Assembly (NCBI GenBank): GCA_016845305.1
Contig: JAERSW010000012.1
Span: forward strand, 62,001-126,000
Source of the DNA: Acidimicrobiales bacterium
GTDB taxonomy: Bacteria; Actinomycetota; Acidimicrobiia; Acidimicrobiales; MedAcidi-G1
Direction of reading: 5' to 3'
DNA: 64,000 nucleotides
The notes under the pieces are model-generated. The model had not been told where the DNA came from. It worked only from the letters and a program-made list of their open reading frames with translations, and searched no databases. Shown here one piece after another: positions 44,327 to 56,382 of the stretch. Numbering within the stretch: position 1 is the first letter of the stretch; each line of letters begins with the position of its first letter. The translations under genes and the position numbers were made by a program.

Positions 44327-45627
44327 TTCCTCCTCTTCTTCTTGGCGCTGCGCGCACCGGCCGTTCCCGGGGGCGTCGTCCGCCCACCGCTCGAACGTCC
44401 GGCCGGCGGCCGCTTGTCACTGGCTGCGGGCTCGTCGGACGCCTTCCTGCGTCCACGACGACCCGCCTTCTTCTTCGCCGGGGAGGCAGGCTTCGTTGCC
44501 TTCCGGTTCCTCGAGCCCTTCGAGCCTCGGGTCCCGGATCCACCCTGGTCGGGTGCCTCCTCGTCGATCTTTTGAGAACGATTACTATTTGCGCCCGCCG
44601 TGGTCCGACCGGCCCTGGTCGATCCACTCGAGCTCCGGCCGTCCGACTGGCCCGACGTCCCCCCCGACGGCGTCCCCCCGGACCCACCCTTGGCTTTATT
44701 CCTGGAGGACGGGTTCCCGGAGGACGCGTTCCCGCCCCCCTTGTTCTTCCCGCTTCCCTTGTTCTTCCCGTCCTTGGCGACCTCGGCCCGCTCGGGGATG
44801 ACCACGGCCGGCTGATCGCGACCCGGGCCGTACAGGGTGCGGGTGATGTAGGCCTGCTGGCCGATCCGGTACAGGTTCGACACCACGAAGTACAGGACGA
44901 GGGCGGCATCCAGGCTGAAGGAGATGACCGGCAGGAAGAACGGCATCACCTTCATGATCATCTGCTGCTGCGGATTGATCGTCGCGTCGGGGTTCCGGCC
45001 CCGGATCTGGCGCTGCTGGTACCAGGAGCTGACGAACACCACCAGCAGCAGGAACAGGTAGGGGAGGGCCTCGGCGATGCTCGCCGACAGGGCCCGACTG
45101 GCCGTCCGCGACAGGTCGAAGCCGAGGAACAGCATCTCGGTCTCCGAGGCCAGGTCCCGGAAGAGCGCCGTCCCCTCGTCCACGTAGGCCGGGTAGAAGA
45201 CCTGTGGCGCATCGCCGGCACCGGTGAGCACGCCCTCCTCGCCACCACCGAGGCGACCGGCCACCCAACCGGCACCATCGCCGAGGTCCGACAGCCGCCG
45301 GGTCATGCCCCGCAGCACGTTGTAGAGGACCATGAACACCGGGGCCTGGATCAGCAACGGCAGGCATCCGCCCATCGGGTTGATGTTGTTGGCCTGGTAG
45401 AAGGCCATCATCTCCCGGTTCATGGTCTCCCGGTCGCCCTTGTGCCGGTTCTGGATCTTCTTCATCTCCGGCTGGAGGTGCTGCATCTTGATCATCGACC
45501 GCGTCCCCTTGAGGGTCAGTGGCGTGACGATCACCATCACCACGAGGGTGAGCATGATGATGGCCACGCCGAAGCTGGGAACCAGGTCGTAGAACCAGGA
45601 CAGAACGGAGGCGATCAGGTCGAACAT
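44323..45627 (-). CDS. yidC: Membrane protein insertase YidC
   Basis: It inserts proteins into the cytoplasmic membrane, alone or with SecYEG. It starts M-F-D-L-I-A with a hydrophobic segment, then K-G-T-R-S-M-I-K-M-Q and N-P-M-G-G-C-L-P-L-L-I-Q, both family hallmarks. About five membrane segments end near residue 270. The final 160 residues are a Lys/Arg/Ser/Gly-rich cytoplasmic tail, probably ribosome-binding. It lies between yidD and jag, with overlapping or very close reading frames. Confidence 0.95.
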   Translation of the reverse strand: MFDLIASVLSWFYDLVPSFGVAIIMLTLVVMVIVTPLTLKGTRSMIKMQHLQPEMKKIQNRHKGDRETMNREMMAFYQANNINPMGGCLPLLIQAPVFMVLYNVLRGMTRRLSDLGDGAGWVAGRLGGGEEGVLTGAGDAPQVFYPAYVDEGTALFRDLASETEMLFLGFDLSRTASRALSASIAEALPYLFLLLVVFVSSWYQQRQIRGRNPDATINPQQQMIMKVMPFFLPVISFSLDAALVLYFVVSNLYRIGQQAYITRTLYGPGRDQPAVVIPERAEVAKDGKNKGSGKNKGGGNASSGNPSSRNKAKGGSGGTPSGGTSGQSDGRSSSGSTRAGRTTAGANSNRSQKIDEEAPDQGGSGTRGSKGSRNRKATKPASPAKKKAGRRGRRKASDEPAASDKRPPAGRSSGGRTTPPGTAGARSAKKKRRK

Positions 45628-45633
45628 GGGTTC

Positions 45634-45927
45634 CTACTCGTGGACGGCGTCGGCGTTCAGGACGGGTCGGGGACGGGCGGACGGGGTTCGGTGGGGAACC
45701 GGGTCCCACCCCTGGCCACCCCACGGATGGCAGCGGGCCAGGCGACGGACGACGAGCACCGCTCCCCGGACCGCGCCATGTCCCTCGACGGCGTCGAGGG
45801 CGTAGTTCGAACACGTCGGCACGTACCGGCACGGCGTGGGCCGACCATCGGCGACGCGCTGGTAGCCACGCACGCACCGGAGCAGGATGCGGGCGAGAAG
45901 ACCGAGGTCAGAGGGGGTTTTCGTCAT
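45634..45927 (-). CDS. yidD: Membrane protein insertion efficiency factor YidD
   Basis: A small membrane-associated protein that assists YidC. The motif [15 protein letters not shown], then [18 protein letters not shown], is the family signature. It is 97 aa from the ATG at 45927, which overlaps the rnpA stop (ATGA). Confidence 0.95.
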   Translation of the reverse strand: MTKTPSDLGLLARILLRCVRGYQRVADGRPTPCRYVPTCSNYALDAVEGHGAVRGAVLVVRRLARCHPWGGQGWDPVPHRTPSARPRPVLNADAVHE

Positions 45928-46286
45928 GACAGGGGAGGATCGACGGGTCGGTCCGACGTCCGATCGGCGAGAGCGTCCAACGCCTCGCCGACCAGGGACT
46001 CCAACTCCGCATACGACGATGTCGCCGCTCCCGGCGAGACCCGGACGAGGTAGTCCCCCGTGGGTACTCCACCGTGCCGGCGATCCCTCTCGACGAGGAT
46101 CGACCGGAGTCGGCGACGGATCCGGTTGCGGACCACCGCCGGGCCGACCGTTCGGGGGATCGCGTAGGCGACCCTCGTCCCGGAGCCGGTCGCACGATGG
46201 ACCAGGCGGAGTGGGCCCCTTCGGACCGTCCGTCCCTCCCGACGCAGGCGCCGGAAGTCGTCGCGGAGTCGAAGTCGGCCGATCAA
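45924..46286 (-). CDS. rnpA: Ribonuclease P protein component
   Basis: It assists the RNase P RNA in trimming tRNA 5' ends. The RNR motif reads [11 protein letters not shown], near residue 51. Its length of 120 aa is normal. It starts with TTG, which overlaps the rpmH stop as TTGA, so translation is coupled. Confidence 0.94.
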   Translation of the reverse strand: MIGRLRLRDDFRRLRREGRTVRRGPLRLVHRATGSGTRVAYAIPRTVGPAVVRNRIRRRLRSILVERDRRHGGVPTGDYLVRVSPGAATSSYAELESLVGEALDALADRTSDRPVDPPLS

Positions 46287-46417
46287 GCCGACAGGCGGGC
46301 CCGGCCCTTCTGCCGACGGGCGGAGATGATGGCCCGGCCGGCACGGGTCTGCATCCGCTTGCGGAAGCCGTGCTTGCGGGCCCGCTTCCTGGTGTTCGGC
46401 TGGTACGTACGCTTCAT
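46283..46417 (-). CDS. rpmH: 50S ribosomal protein bL34
   Basis: A 44-residue basic protein starting [12 protein letters not shown] and ending L-S-A, with G-F-R-K-R-M and R-R-Q-K-G-R in between, the standard bL34 pattern. The ATG has AGGAG about 8 bases upstream. It is divergent from dnaA and first in the rpmH-rnpA-yidD-yidC-jag chain. Confidence 0.97.
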   Translation of the reverse strand: MKRTYQPNTRKRARKHGFRKRMQTRAGRAIISARRQKGRARLSA

Positions 46418-46997
46418 CGAAGGACTCCTCTCGACCACCCTGGCGTCATCAGGAAGGGGAGCGCCCGGGGTGTCGTCGATTTCGTGGGTTCACGCCGACC
46501 CGTTCGCTCGTCGCGATGCTCGCCGGCCACCGTCCTCTGCGACGGTGGGATCGACGTCACCGCCGACCCGGAGGCTCCCTCCGTCCTCGCCCCTGGAGGG
46601 CGTCGACGGACGGAAACCCGGCCCTCAGGCTACGGCCACCACGGGAGCCGCGCCAACCGTCGGAGACGACCGACCGACCAGCCACCAGGCCATCCGAGCT
46701 CCCGACCTCCGGTCGTCCACAGTTTCCACAGGCTCTCCACCGCCTCCAGGAACGTTCCACCTCGTCCCGACGTCGATCCGGACGCCGCGGTCGACGTGCG
46801 CGCGGACCGCGCGAATGAGAGGGTGAGCAGGCGCGACGCGACCCCCTTTTCGGCCTTGCGCGCCGTCATCCACAGGCTGCTACGTTGCCCCGCCCACCGA
46901 GAGGGCGGAGTGGGCCTCCAACGGCCGTTTTCCGCGTTCCGGCGATCGCTCCACAGGTGATTCCACACCTGTGGAAAACCCGAACGGAGGTAGGACG
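46418..46997. other. rpmH-dnaA divergent spacer (580 bp) with DnaA-box-like sites
   Basis: No gene is seen here. A perfect 8-base hairpin is at 46527-46548. DnaA-box-like nonamers are TCGTCCACA (46713-46721), GTTTCCACA (46722-46730), TCATCCACA (46866-46874) and, on the minus strand, TTTTCCACA (46970-46978). A 9-base inverted repeat CCACAGGTG / CACCTGTGG (46951-46959 / 46966-46974) ends 23 bases before dnaA. It probably holds the dnaA and rpmH promoters and may be part of the origin. Confidence 0.6.
46856..46886 (+). promoter_or_regulatory. Candidate dnaA promoter with internal DnaA box
   Basis: TTGCGC (46856-46861) and TACGTT (46881-46886) with a 19-base spacer. The box TCATCCACA lies in the spacer, which would allow autorepression by DnaA. 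Confidence 0.35.
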
Positions 46998-48488
46998 ATG
47001 GCGGATGCGACGGTGTTGTGGGACGCCTGTGCCGCGGCGATCCAGGAGAAGGTCTCGGACGTCATCTGGCAGATGACGTTCAGCTCGGCGGAGCCGGTGT
47101 CGGCCGACGAGGAGACCCTGACCATCTCGGTTCCGAGCGTGGTCACCCTGGACCGCATCGAGGGCCGCTACCACGACGTGGTCCACCACGCCATCGCCGA
47201 GGTCAGCGACGACCAGCTCACCCTCAACATCGTGGTCCGCCAGGACCCGGACCCGGTCGACGACGACGTGGCCTCCCTGTCCGTCCTCCACGGGGCGACC
47301 GCCCCCGTGGGAACGACCCTTCCCACCTCGGGGTCGGTGGCCGAGACGATGCCCGTCGAACCGGCGACCCCGTCTCCGGGGACGGGAGTCCTGGGAGCAG
47401 AGCCATTGGGAGCAGGACCACTGGGCACGGCAGCCCGGCCCGTTCCGGCCAGCGACATCCCCCTGGCCGGCCGCCTCACCTTCGACGACTTCGTCATCGG
47501 CCAGTCCAACCGCTTCGCCCACGCCGCCTCGCTCGCCGTGGCCGAGACGCCCGGCCGGGTGTACAACCCGCTGTTCATCTACGGCGACGCCGGCCTGGGC
47601 AAGACCCACCTCCTCCAGGCCGTCGGGAACTACGTCACCAACCACTACCCGACCCAGCAGGTCCGCTACGTCTCCAGCGAGACGTTCATGAACCGCTTCG
47701 TCGAGGCCATCAAGAACAAGCAGCTCCACGAGTTCAAGGATCGGTACCGTCGCAACGACCTCCTCCTCGTGGACGACATCCAGTTCATGGAAGGCAAGGA
47801 GGGCCTCCAGGAGGAGTTCTTCCACACGTTCAACTCCATCCAGGAGGATGGTGGCCAGATCGTCCTGACCAGCGACCGCTCCCCGGACTCCATCCCGACC
47901 CTGGAGGACCGCCTCCGGAGCCGGTTCAAGATGGGCCTGGTCACCCACATCCAGCCTCCGGACGTCGAGACCCGCCTGGCCATCCTCCGCATGAAGGTCG
48001 AGCGGGCCAAGCCCAGCGCACCCATCCCCGACGACGTCCTGCTCTTCATCGCCGAGAACATCGCCGAGAACATCCGCGAGCTGGAGGGTGCCCTCACCCG
48101 GGTGATCGCCTTCTCCAGCCTGAACCAGGTGCCGTGCACCCTCGACCTGGCCGTCACCGTGCTCGATGACCTGATCACCAACGCGGCACCACTGGTCATC
48201 ACCCCGGACCTGATCCTCGACCGGACCTCGCAGTTCTACGGCTTCACCCGGGACGACCTCGTGGGTGCCAGCCGCCGGCGCCCGCTGGTCACCGCCCGCC
48301 AGGTGTCGATGTACGTCTTCCGGGAGCTCACCGACCTGAGCTATCCCGCCATCGGCCGGGAGTTCGGAGGACGGGACCACACCACGGTCATCCACGCCGT
48401 CGACAAGATCACCAAGCTCATGCCGGAACGGCGGGAGATCTACGACCAGGTCTCGAGCCTCGTCTCCTCCATCCGGTCCGGCGACTGA
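46998..48488 (+). CDS. dnaA: Chromosomal replication initiator DnaA
   Basis: It binds DnaA boxes and opens the origin. The ATG at 46998 has GGAGGTAGG a few bases upstream. Domain I covers residues about 1-85, and a Pro/Thr/Gly-rich domain II about 85-155. The AAA+ domain III has N-P-L-F-I-Y-G-D-A-G-L-G-K-T-H (Walker A at 196) and L-L-L-V-D-D-I-Q-F (Walker B). Domain IV has the DNA-binding signature G-G-R-D-H-T-T-V-I-H-A near residue 456. The length of 496 aa is close to other actinobacterial forms. Confidence 0.98.
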   Translation: MADATVLWDACAAAIQEKVSDVIWQMTFSSAEPVSADEETLTISVPSVVTLDRIEGRYHDVVHHAIAEVSDDQLTLNIVVRQDPDPVDDDVASLSVLHGATAPVGTTLPTSGSVAETMPVEPATPSPGTGVLGAEPLGAGPLGTAARPVPASDIPLAGRLTFDDFVIGQSNRFAHAASLAVAETPGRVYNPLFIYGDAGLGKTHLLQAVGNYVTNHYPTQQVRYVSSETFMNRFVEAIKNKQLHEFKDRYRRNDLLLVDDIQFMEGKEGLQEEFFHTFNSIQEDGGQIVLTSDRSPDSIPTLEDRLRSRFKMGLVTHIQPPDVETRLAILRMKVERAKPSAPIPDDVLLFIAENIAENIRELEGALTRVIAFSSLNQVPCTLDLAVTVLDDLITNAAPLVITPDLILDRTSQFYGFTRDDLVGASRRRPLVTARQVSMYVFRELTDLSYPAIGREFGGRDHTTVIHAVDKITKLMPERREIYDQVSSLVSSIRSGD

Positions 48489-48759
48489 CCGACGGCACCC
48501 TGGATCCCGAACGGGCTGTGGACGCGACGGTGGACCACGTTCCCGAACCACGGGACCGTCCTGTGGACCACTCGGGGACGACCGCTCGACCATCCCCACC
48601 CCGCCGTCTCCCCCTCCGCCTCCCTGTGGACGCGCGGGGACGACGATGGGACGGGCATCGTCACCCTGACCTGCGAGGATGGGCGATACTCCACAATCCA
48701 CAGCACCTATTGCTGCTACGACCTGATGAGAAGAACGACATGTCGAAAGTGACCGCCCT
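48489..48759. other. Putative oriC: dnaA-dnaN spacer with DnaA-box-like sites
   Basis: In 271 bp there are DnaA-box-like nonamers on the minus strand at 48518-48526 and 48625-48633 (both GCGTCCACA) and 48562-48570 (TGGTCCACA), and on the plus strand at 48687-48695 (TACTCCACA) and 48694-48702 (CAATCCACA). A lower-GC stretch (about 48704-48750) follows them. This location is the origin in most actinobacteria. The boxes differ from consensus by one to three bases. Confidence 0.55.
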
Positions 48760-49854
48760 GTGAAGTTCCGTTGCGAGCGAGATGTCCTCGACCACGCCTT
48801 CTCCATCGCCCGTCGGGCCGTGGCCGGTCGGGGCGGAACCCTCCAGGTCCTCTCGGGGCTCCACCTCACGGTCGAGGGGAACCGCCTGACCGTGGTGGGC
48901 AGTGACATGGACCTCACCGTGCGGGTCACCGCCGAGGTCGGCGGTGACGTGGACGGGTCCGTCGTCCTGTCCGCCCAGCTGGCCGCCGAGATCGTGCGAG
49001 CCCTGGACAGCGGCCAGGTAGAGGTCTCGGTGACCGACGACGGGGCCAACCTCGTCTCCGGTCGGTCCGACTTCAGCCTGCGGGTCATGTCGGCCGAGGA
49101 CTACCCGAAGTTCGAGGTGCCCGGCGGGGAATCGGTCACCCTCGACGCCGGCTCGGTGGCCGACGCGCTCGAACAGGTGACCCTGGCGGCCAGCATGGAC
49201 GACGCCCGTCAGGTCCTGACCGGCGTGCTCATGGCCGCCGAGGCCGACGGGCTCCGCCTGGTGGCCACCGATTCGTACCGGCTGGCCGTCCGCGACCTGC
49301 CGGGGACCTCGGTCCTCGGTCGGGACCAGACCGTCCTCGTGCCCTCCCGGGCTCTCCAGATGGTCGGAAAGATCCTCGGTGACGCCGACGAGCTCACCAT
49401 CCGGCTCGGCGAGCGGGACGCCGTGTTCGAGGTGGGCGACGTCCAGGTGGAGACCCGGCTCATCGAGGGCGAGTTCCCGAACTACGGCGGTCTGATCCCC
49501 GACGACCACCCCAACGCGCTGGTCGTGGACCGCGTCGCCCTCCAGGAGGCGGTCCGCCGGGTGAGGATCCTCGCCCAGGAGGCGACGCCGGTGCGTCTGG
49601 CCATGTCGTCCGACGGCCTCGAGTTGGTGGCCATCACCCAGGACGTGGGACAGGCCCGGGAGACCGTGGACGCCGAGTACACCGGCGAGGACCTGACCGT
49701 GGCCTTCAACCCCCAGTTCCTGCTCGACGGCCTGGAGGTCAGCCCGGGCGACGAGGTCCGCCTGGAGACCAGCGAGGCCAGTCGGCCGGCCGTGCTCCGT
49801 TCCATCGGCGACGAGCAGTTCCTGTACCTGCTGATGCCGGTCCGGGTGTCCTGA
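48760..49854 (+). CDS. dnaN: DNA polymerase III sliding clamp (beta subunit)
   Basis: A ring-shaped processivity factor. It starts at a GTG with M-K-F-R-C-E-R-D and has the three-part clamp fold, e.g. T-D-S-Y-R-L-A near residue 170 and E-G-E-F-P-N-Y in the second domain. It ends L-Y-L-L-M-P-V-R-V-S, the normal C-terminal clamp sequence. It is 364 aa long. Confidence 0.97.
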   Translation: MKFRCERDVLDHAFSIARRAVAGRGGTLQVLSGLHLTVEGNRLTVVGSDMDLTVRVTAEVGGDVDGSVVLSAQLAAEIVRALDSGQVEVSVTDDGANLVSGRSDFSLRVMSAEDYPKFEVPGGESVTLDAGSVADALEQVTLAASMDDARQVLTGVLMAAEADGLRLVATDSYRLAVRDLPGTSVLGRDQTVLVPSRALQMVGKILGDADELTIRLGERDAVFEVGDVQVETRLIEGEFPNYGGLIPDDHPNALVVDRVALQEAVRRVRILAQEATPVRLAMSSDGLELVAITQDVGQARETVDAEYTGEDLTVAFNPQFLLDGLEVSPGDEVRLETSEASRPAVLRSIGDEQFLYLLMPVRVS

Positions 49855-49903
49855 TCCGGCGACCGACGGGAGCCTCTCCGGAGGTCGACCACCGGGACCG
49901 ACC

Positions 49904-51010
49904 GTGACCATCACCCGCCTCTGGCTGACCGACTACCGCAACCACCGCGAGGTCGACCTGGCCCTCGACCCGGGAGTGACCCTCCTGCTGGGGCCCAACG
50001 GCTGGGGGAAGACCAACCTGTTGGAGGCCGTGGCCTGGTTGTCCCGCGGGTCGTCATTCCGGGGAGCACCGACCGAGGCCCTGGTCCGCCAGGGCGCCGA
50101 GCGGGCCGTGGTCCGGGCCGAGGTGGACGACGGTGGAAGGCCGATCCTCCTCGAGGCCGAGCTCTCACCCACCGGCCGGAATCGGATCCAGGTGAACCGC
50201 CAGCGGGTGACCCGGCTCCGGGACCTCCTCGGCCACTTCCGGACCACGGTGTTCGCCCCCGACGACCTCGCCCTGGTCAAGGGATCGCCGGGGGAACGAA
50301 GGACGTGGATCGACGACCTCCTGGTCGACCTCCACCCACGGAACCACGGGCTGCGGGCCGAGGTCGAGCGGGTCCTCCGCCAGCGCAACGCCCTCCTCAA
50401 GCAGGCCCGGGGACGGCTGACCGACGACGTGGCGGCGACCCTCGACGTGTGGGACGCCAAGTTGGTGGAAGCCGGCGAGGCCCTGGCCGCGGCCCGAACG
50501 GAGGCCCTGGCCGCCCTCGAGCCCCTTGCCGCGGCGGTCTCCGACCGGCTCACCGACGGACGGAGCACGCTGACCGCAACCCTGGTGGCCGAATGGGCCA
50601 CCGAGGGCCTCGCCGCGGCCCTGCACCGCGTCCGGGACGACGACCTGCGTCGGGGGATGACCACCGTCGGGCCCCAACGCGACGACGTGCGCCTCACCCT
50701 GGACGGCCTGCCGGCACGGACGCACGCCTCGCAGGGCGAGCAGCGGTCATCGGCCCTGGCCCTCCGGTTGGCCGGGCACCGCCTGGTGGCCGAACGGACG
50801 GGGAGCACCCCGGTGGTCCTCCTCGACGACGTGTTCTCCGAACTGGACCGGGAACGCACCCGGGCACTGGTCTCGCTGGTTCCGGATGCCCAGGTGGTGG
50901 TGACCGCCGCGTCGGTCCTCCCGGACGAGGTGCGGTTCGACGCCGTGATGGACCTCGCCGGCCTCGGGGCAGGCCCCGGAACCGGCGTCGGAGCGGGAGC
51001 CGGCACGTGA
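49904..51010 (+). CDS. recF: DNA replication/repair protein RecF
   Basis: An SMC-like ATPase that loads RecA at gaps. Walker A G-P-N-G-W-G-K-T is at residues 30-37, the signature S-Q-G-E-Q-R-S near 270, and Walker B V-V-L-L-D-D-V-F-S-E-L-D near 305. The C-terminus has an added Gly/Ala/Thr tail. It starts at GTG 49904. The stop overlaps the DUF721 start (GTGA). Confidence 0.95.
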   Translation: MTITRLWLTDYRNHREVDLALDPGVTLLLGPNGWGKTNLLEAVAWLSRGSSFRGAPTEALVRQGAERAVVRAEVDDGGRPILLEAELSPTGRNRIQVNRQRVTRLRDLLGHFRTTVFAPDDLALVKGSPGERRTWIDDLLVDLHPRNHGLRAEVERVLRQRNALLKQARGRLTDDVAATLDVWDAKLVEAGEALAAARTEALAALEPLAAAVSDRLTDGRSTLTATLVAEWATEGLAAALHRVRDDDLRRGMTTVGPQRDDVRLTLDGLPARTHASQGEQRSSALALRLAGHRLVAERTGSTPVVLLDDVFSELDRERTRALVSLVPDAQVVVTAASVLPDEVRFDAVMDLAGLGAGPGTGVGAGAGT

Positions 51011-51321
51011 ACCGGCCGACGGGGCCGGTGCCCCTCCGGCGGACCCTCGAGCGGCTGCTGGCCGGCCTCGGAGCGCCGGACATCGACAGCACGACCCTGG
51101 TTGTCGAACGGTGGCCGGAGGTGGTGGGCGAGGAGCTGGCCGCCCACGTCCGGGCCGTGGCGGTCCGTGGTTCGGAGCTGGTGGTCGGGGTCGACGACCC
51201 GGCCTGGGCCAGCCAGGTGGCCTGGCTCGAGGCCCGTCTCCTGGAGCGGCTCGACGCCCTCGTCGGACCGGGCACGATCACCGCGGTCAAGGTGCGGGTG
51301 GAGCCCCGGAACCGGCCCTGA
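51007..51321 (+). CDS. DUF721 / DciA-like protein
   Basis: A small protein of the DciA family, thought to help load the replicative helicase DnaB in bacteria without DnaC/DnaI. It starts at the GTG overlapping the recF stop. The core V-V-E-R-W-P-E-V-V-G-E-E-L-A-A-H and the later W-A-S-Q-V-A-W-L-E match the family. At 104 aa it is nearly only the DUF721 domain; the N-terminal helical extension found in mycobacteria is short. Its position between recF and gyrB matches Rv0004. Confidence 0.88.
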   Translation: MNRPTGPVPLRRTLERLLAGLGAPDIDSTTLVVERWPEVVGEELAAHVRAVAVRGSELVVGVDDPAWASQVAWLEARLLERLDALVGPGTITAVKVRVEPRNRP

Positions 51322-51349
51322 CATCCGTGGTCACGGCACCCTCCGCTGG

Positions 51350-53387
<2,038 letters not shown>

Positions 53388-53388
<1 letters not shown>

Positions 53389-55898
53389 TGGCCGGGGGAA
53401 CGGACGTCCCGCAGGACGACGGGGCCGGCATCCTCGGCTCGATCCAGCCCATCGAGATCCAGGAGGAGATGGAGCAGTCCTTCCTGGACTACGCCATGTC
53501 CGTCATCGTGTCCCGCGCCCTGCCGGACGCCCGCGACGGCCTCAAGCCGGTGCACCGGCGGATCCTGTGGGGCATGTTCGACCTCGGGGCCCGTCCGGAC
53601 CGGCCGACCATGAAGTGCGCCCGGGTGACCGGCGAGGTCATGGGCAAGTACCACCCCCACGGCGACCAGGCCATCTACGACGCCCTGGTGCGCATGGGCC
53701 AGGACTTCAGCCTGCGGAACCCGCTCGTGCACCCCAAGGGCAACTTCGGGTACTCGCCCGACGACGCTCCGGCCGCCGCCCGCTACACCGAGTGCCGCCT
53801 CGACCCGCTGGCCCTCGAGCTGCTGGACGGCATCGACGAGGACACCGTCGACTTCGTCGACAACTACTCCGGTGAGTTCAGCGAACCCGAGGTGCTGCCG
53901 GCCCGGTTCCCGAACCTGCTGGTCAACGGCAGCCAGGGCATCGCCGTCGGCATGGCCACCAACATCCCCACCCACAACCTGGGTGAGGTGGTCGACGCCA
54001 CCATCCACCTGATCGACCACCCGGACGCCACCCCGGACGACCTGATGGTCCACCTGCCGGCGCCCGACTTCCCGACCGGCGCCCTGATCCTCGGCCGGGC
54101 GGGGATCCACGAGGCGTACCGGACGGGTCGCGGCCAGGTCCGGATGCGGGCCCGGACCGACATCGAGGAGGGGCCGCGTTCCAGCCGGATCGTGGTCACC
54201 GAGCTGCCGTACCAGGCCAGCCCCAACCTGATCATGTCCAAGATCCGCGACCTGGTCGACGCCCGCGAGATCGACGGCATCGCCGACGTCAACGACGAGT
54301 CGGCCCAGGGACAGACCCGGATCGTCATCACGCTGAAGCGGGACGCACCGGCGCTGGTCATCCTGAACAACCTGTTCAAGCGCACCCCGTTGCAGACCAC
54401 CTTCTCGGTCAACACCGTCGCCCTGGTCGACGGCGTCCCCCGGACGCTGAACCTGCGCGACCTGCTGGTGGCCTACGTGGACCACCAGGTCGAGGTGGTC
54501 CGGCGTCGCAGCGAGTACCGGCTGGCCAAGGCCCGCGACGAGGCCCACATCACCGAGGGCCTGCTCAAGGCGCTCGACCGGATCGACGACATCATCGCCC
54601 TCATCCGGGGCTCCGAGGACCGGGCCACCGCCCGGGAGGGCCTCATGGCCGACGACTTCGGGTTCTCCGAGGTCCAGGCCAACCACATCCTCGACATGCA
54701 GCTGGCCCGCCTGACCCGCCTGGGCCGGGCCAACCTCGAGGAGCGGATGGTGGAGCTGCGAACCACCATCGCCGAGCTGGAGGCCATCCTGGCCGACGAG
54801 GGTCGCCTGCGGGCCGTCATCAAGGACGAGCTGGCCGCGGTGCGCGAGAAGTACGCCACGCCTCGCCGCAGCGAGCTGGTCCACGACCCCGGCGAGCTCG
54901 ACATCGAGGACCTCATCGACGACGAGGAGCTCGTGTTCGCCATGAGCACCTCGGGCTACGTCAAGACGATGTCCACCGGCGAGTTCCGGACCCAGGGGCG
55001 GGGCGGCAAGGGGGTGACCGGCGCCAAGCTCAAGGACGAGGACGCCGTGGCCCACCTGATCCACACCACGGCGCACGCCTACCTGCTGTTCTTCTCGAAC
55101 CGGGGGAAGGTGTACCGGCTCAAGGCCCACGAGGTCCCGACGGCGTCGCGTACCGCACGGGGCACGTCGATCGTGAACCTGTTGCCCCTGCAGCCCGAGG
55201 AGCGCATCCAGGCGGTCATCGACACCCGCGACTACGAGTCCAACCGGTTCCTGTTCTTCGCCACCCGGAGCGGTCGGGTCAAGAAGACGCTGTTCACGGC
55301 CTACGACTCGTCGCTGAAGGCCGGCCTGATCGCTGTGGGGCTCAACGACGGCGACGAGCTGGTGGCCGTGGTGGCCACCAACGGCTCCGACGACCTGTTC
55401 CTGGTGTCGCGGACCGGCCAGACCCTGCGGATCTCCGAGGACGACGTGCGGCCGATGGGTCGCAACGCCGCCGGGGTTCGGGGCATGCGGTTCCGCGCCG
55501 GTGACGAGCTGGTGTCCTGTTGCGTGGCCCGCGACGACGCCATGATCCTGCACCTCACCACCGAGGGCTTCGGCAAGCGGACGGCGCTGGACGAGTTCAC
55601 CACCAAGGGCCGGGCCGGGCTCGGCGTCCGCGGCATCCGGACGACCGACGACCGCGGCCGGGTGGCCGGAGCTCTGGTGGTCTCCGAGGACGACGACCTG
55701 TTCGCGGTGACGACGGCCGGGATGATCATCCGGATGCCGGCGTCGGACATCTCCGTCCAGGGACGGGACGCCACCGGGGTTCGGGTGATGTCGCCCGGCG
55801 ACGACCGGGAGGTGGTGGCCGTCTCCCCGGCACCCCGCGACGAGCTCGACGACGGCGACGAGGTCGAGCAGGTCGAGGACGCCACCGTCGACGGCTGA
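53388..55898 (+). CDS. gyrA: DNA gyrase subunit A
   Basis: The DNA-cutting subunit of gyrase. The ATG at 53388 overlaps the gyrB stop by one base. The winged-helix domain has the catalytic Tyr133 in A-A-R-Y-T-E-C-R-L. The quinolone-binding helix reads H-P-H-G-D-Q-A-I-Y-D: Gln94 stands at the position of E. coli Ser83, and Asp98 matches Asp87. The C-terminal beta-pinwheel holds the GyrA box as Q-G-R-G-G-K-G-V near residue 535. The tail is acidic. It is 836 aa, with no intein. Confidence 0.98.
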
Positions 55899-55999
55899 TC
55901 GACGGGGAGCTCGTCCCCGCCTGCTTCTCCGACACCTCCCCCGATTCGGGCCCACGGCCCCGTGACGAACCGTCCGCGGACGGATGACGGCGAGGGGCG

Positions 56000-56371
56000 A
56001 TGGTGGAGACGGGTCGACGTGGTGGTCTCCGGGACGACCGGGGGCAGGTCCTGCCGCTGGTGGTCCTGCTGCTGGTGATCGCCGGGACATCGGCGTGGTT
56101 GGTGGGCGAGGTGGCCGAGGTGGTGGTGGACCGGGCCCGGGCCCGGACGGCGGCCGATGCGGCGGCCCTGGCCGCGGCGGTGCACCGGGTGGAGGGGCCT
56201 GACCGGTCCCGGCAGGTCGCCATCGACTTGGCACGGCGGAACGGCGGGGTCCTGATGGGCTTCCGGGACGTGGAGGGGGCGGTGGAGGTGACGGTCCGGG
56301 TCGGACGGGCCAGGGCCACCGCCCGTGCCACGGCGCTGGCGCGCCCGATCGGCGGGAAGGTGGACCCGTAG
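56000..56371 (+). CDS. TadE/TadG-like pilus-assembly-type membrane protein
   Basis: A short basic N-terminus ending D-R-G-Q is followed by one hydrophobic helix (residues about 17-40) and then A-R-T-A-A-D-A-A-A-L-A-A-A. This is the N-terminal signature of TadE/TadG-like pseudopilins. The rest is a small extracellular domain. At 123 aa it is short compared with TadG. No other tad gene is in view, so its function is uncertain. It lies 101 bases after gyrA. Confidence 0.65.
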   Translation: MVETGRRGGLRDDRGQVLPLVVLLLVIAGTSAWLVGEVAEVVVDRARARTAADAAALAAAVHRVEGPDRSRQVAIDLARRNGGVLMGFRDVEGAVEVTVRVGRARATARATALARPIGGKVDP

Positions 56372-56382
56372 ACTCCCGGCCC

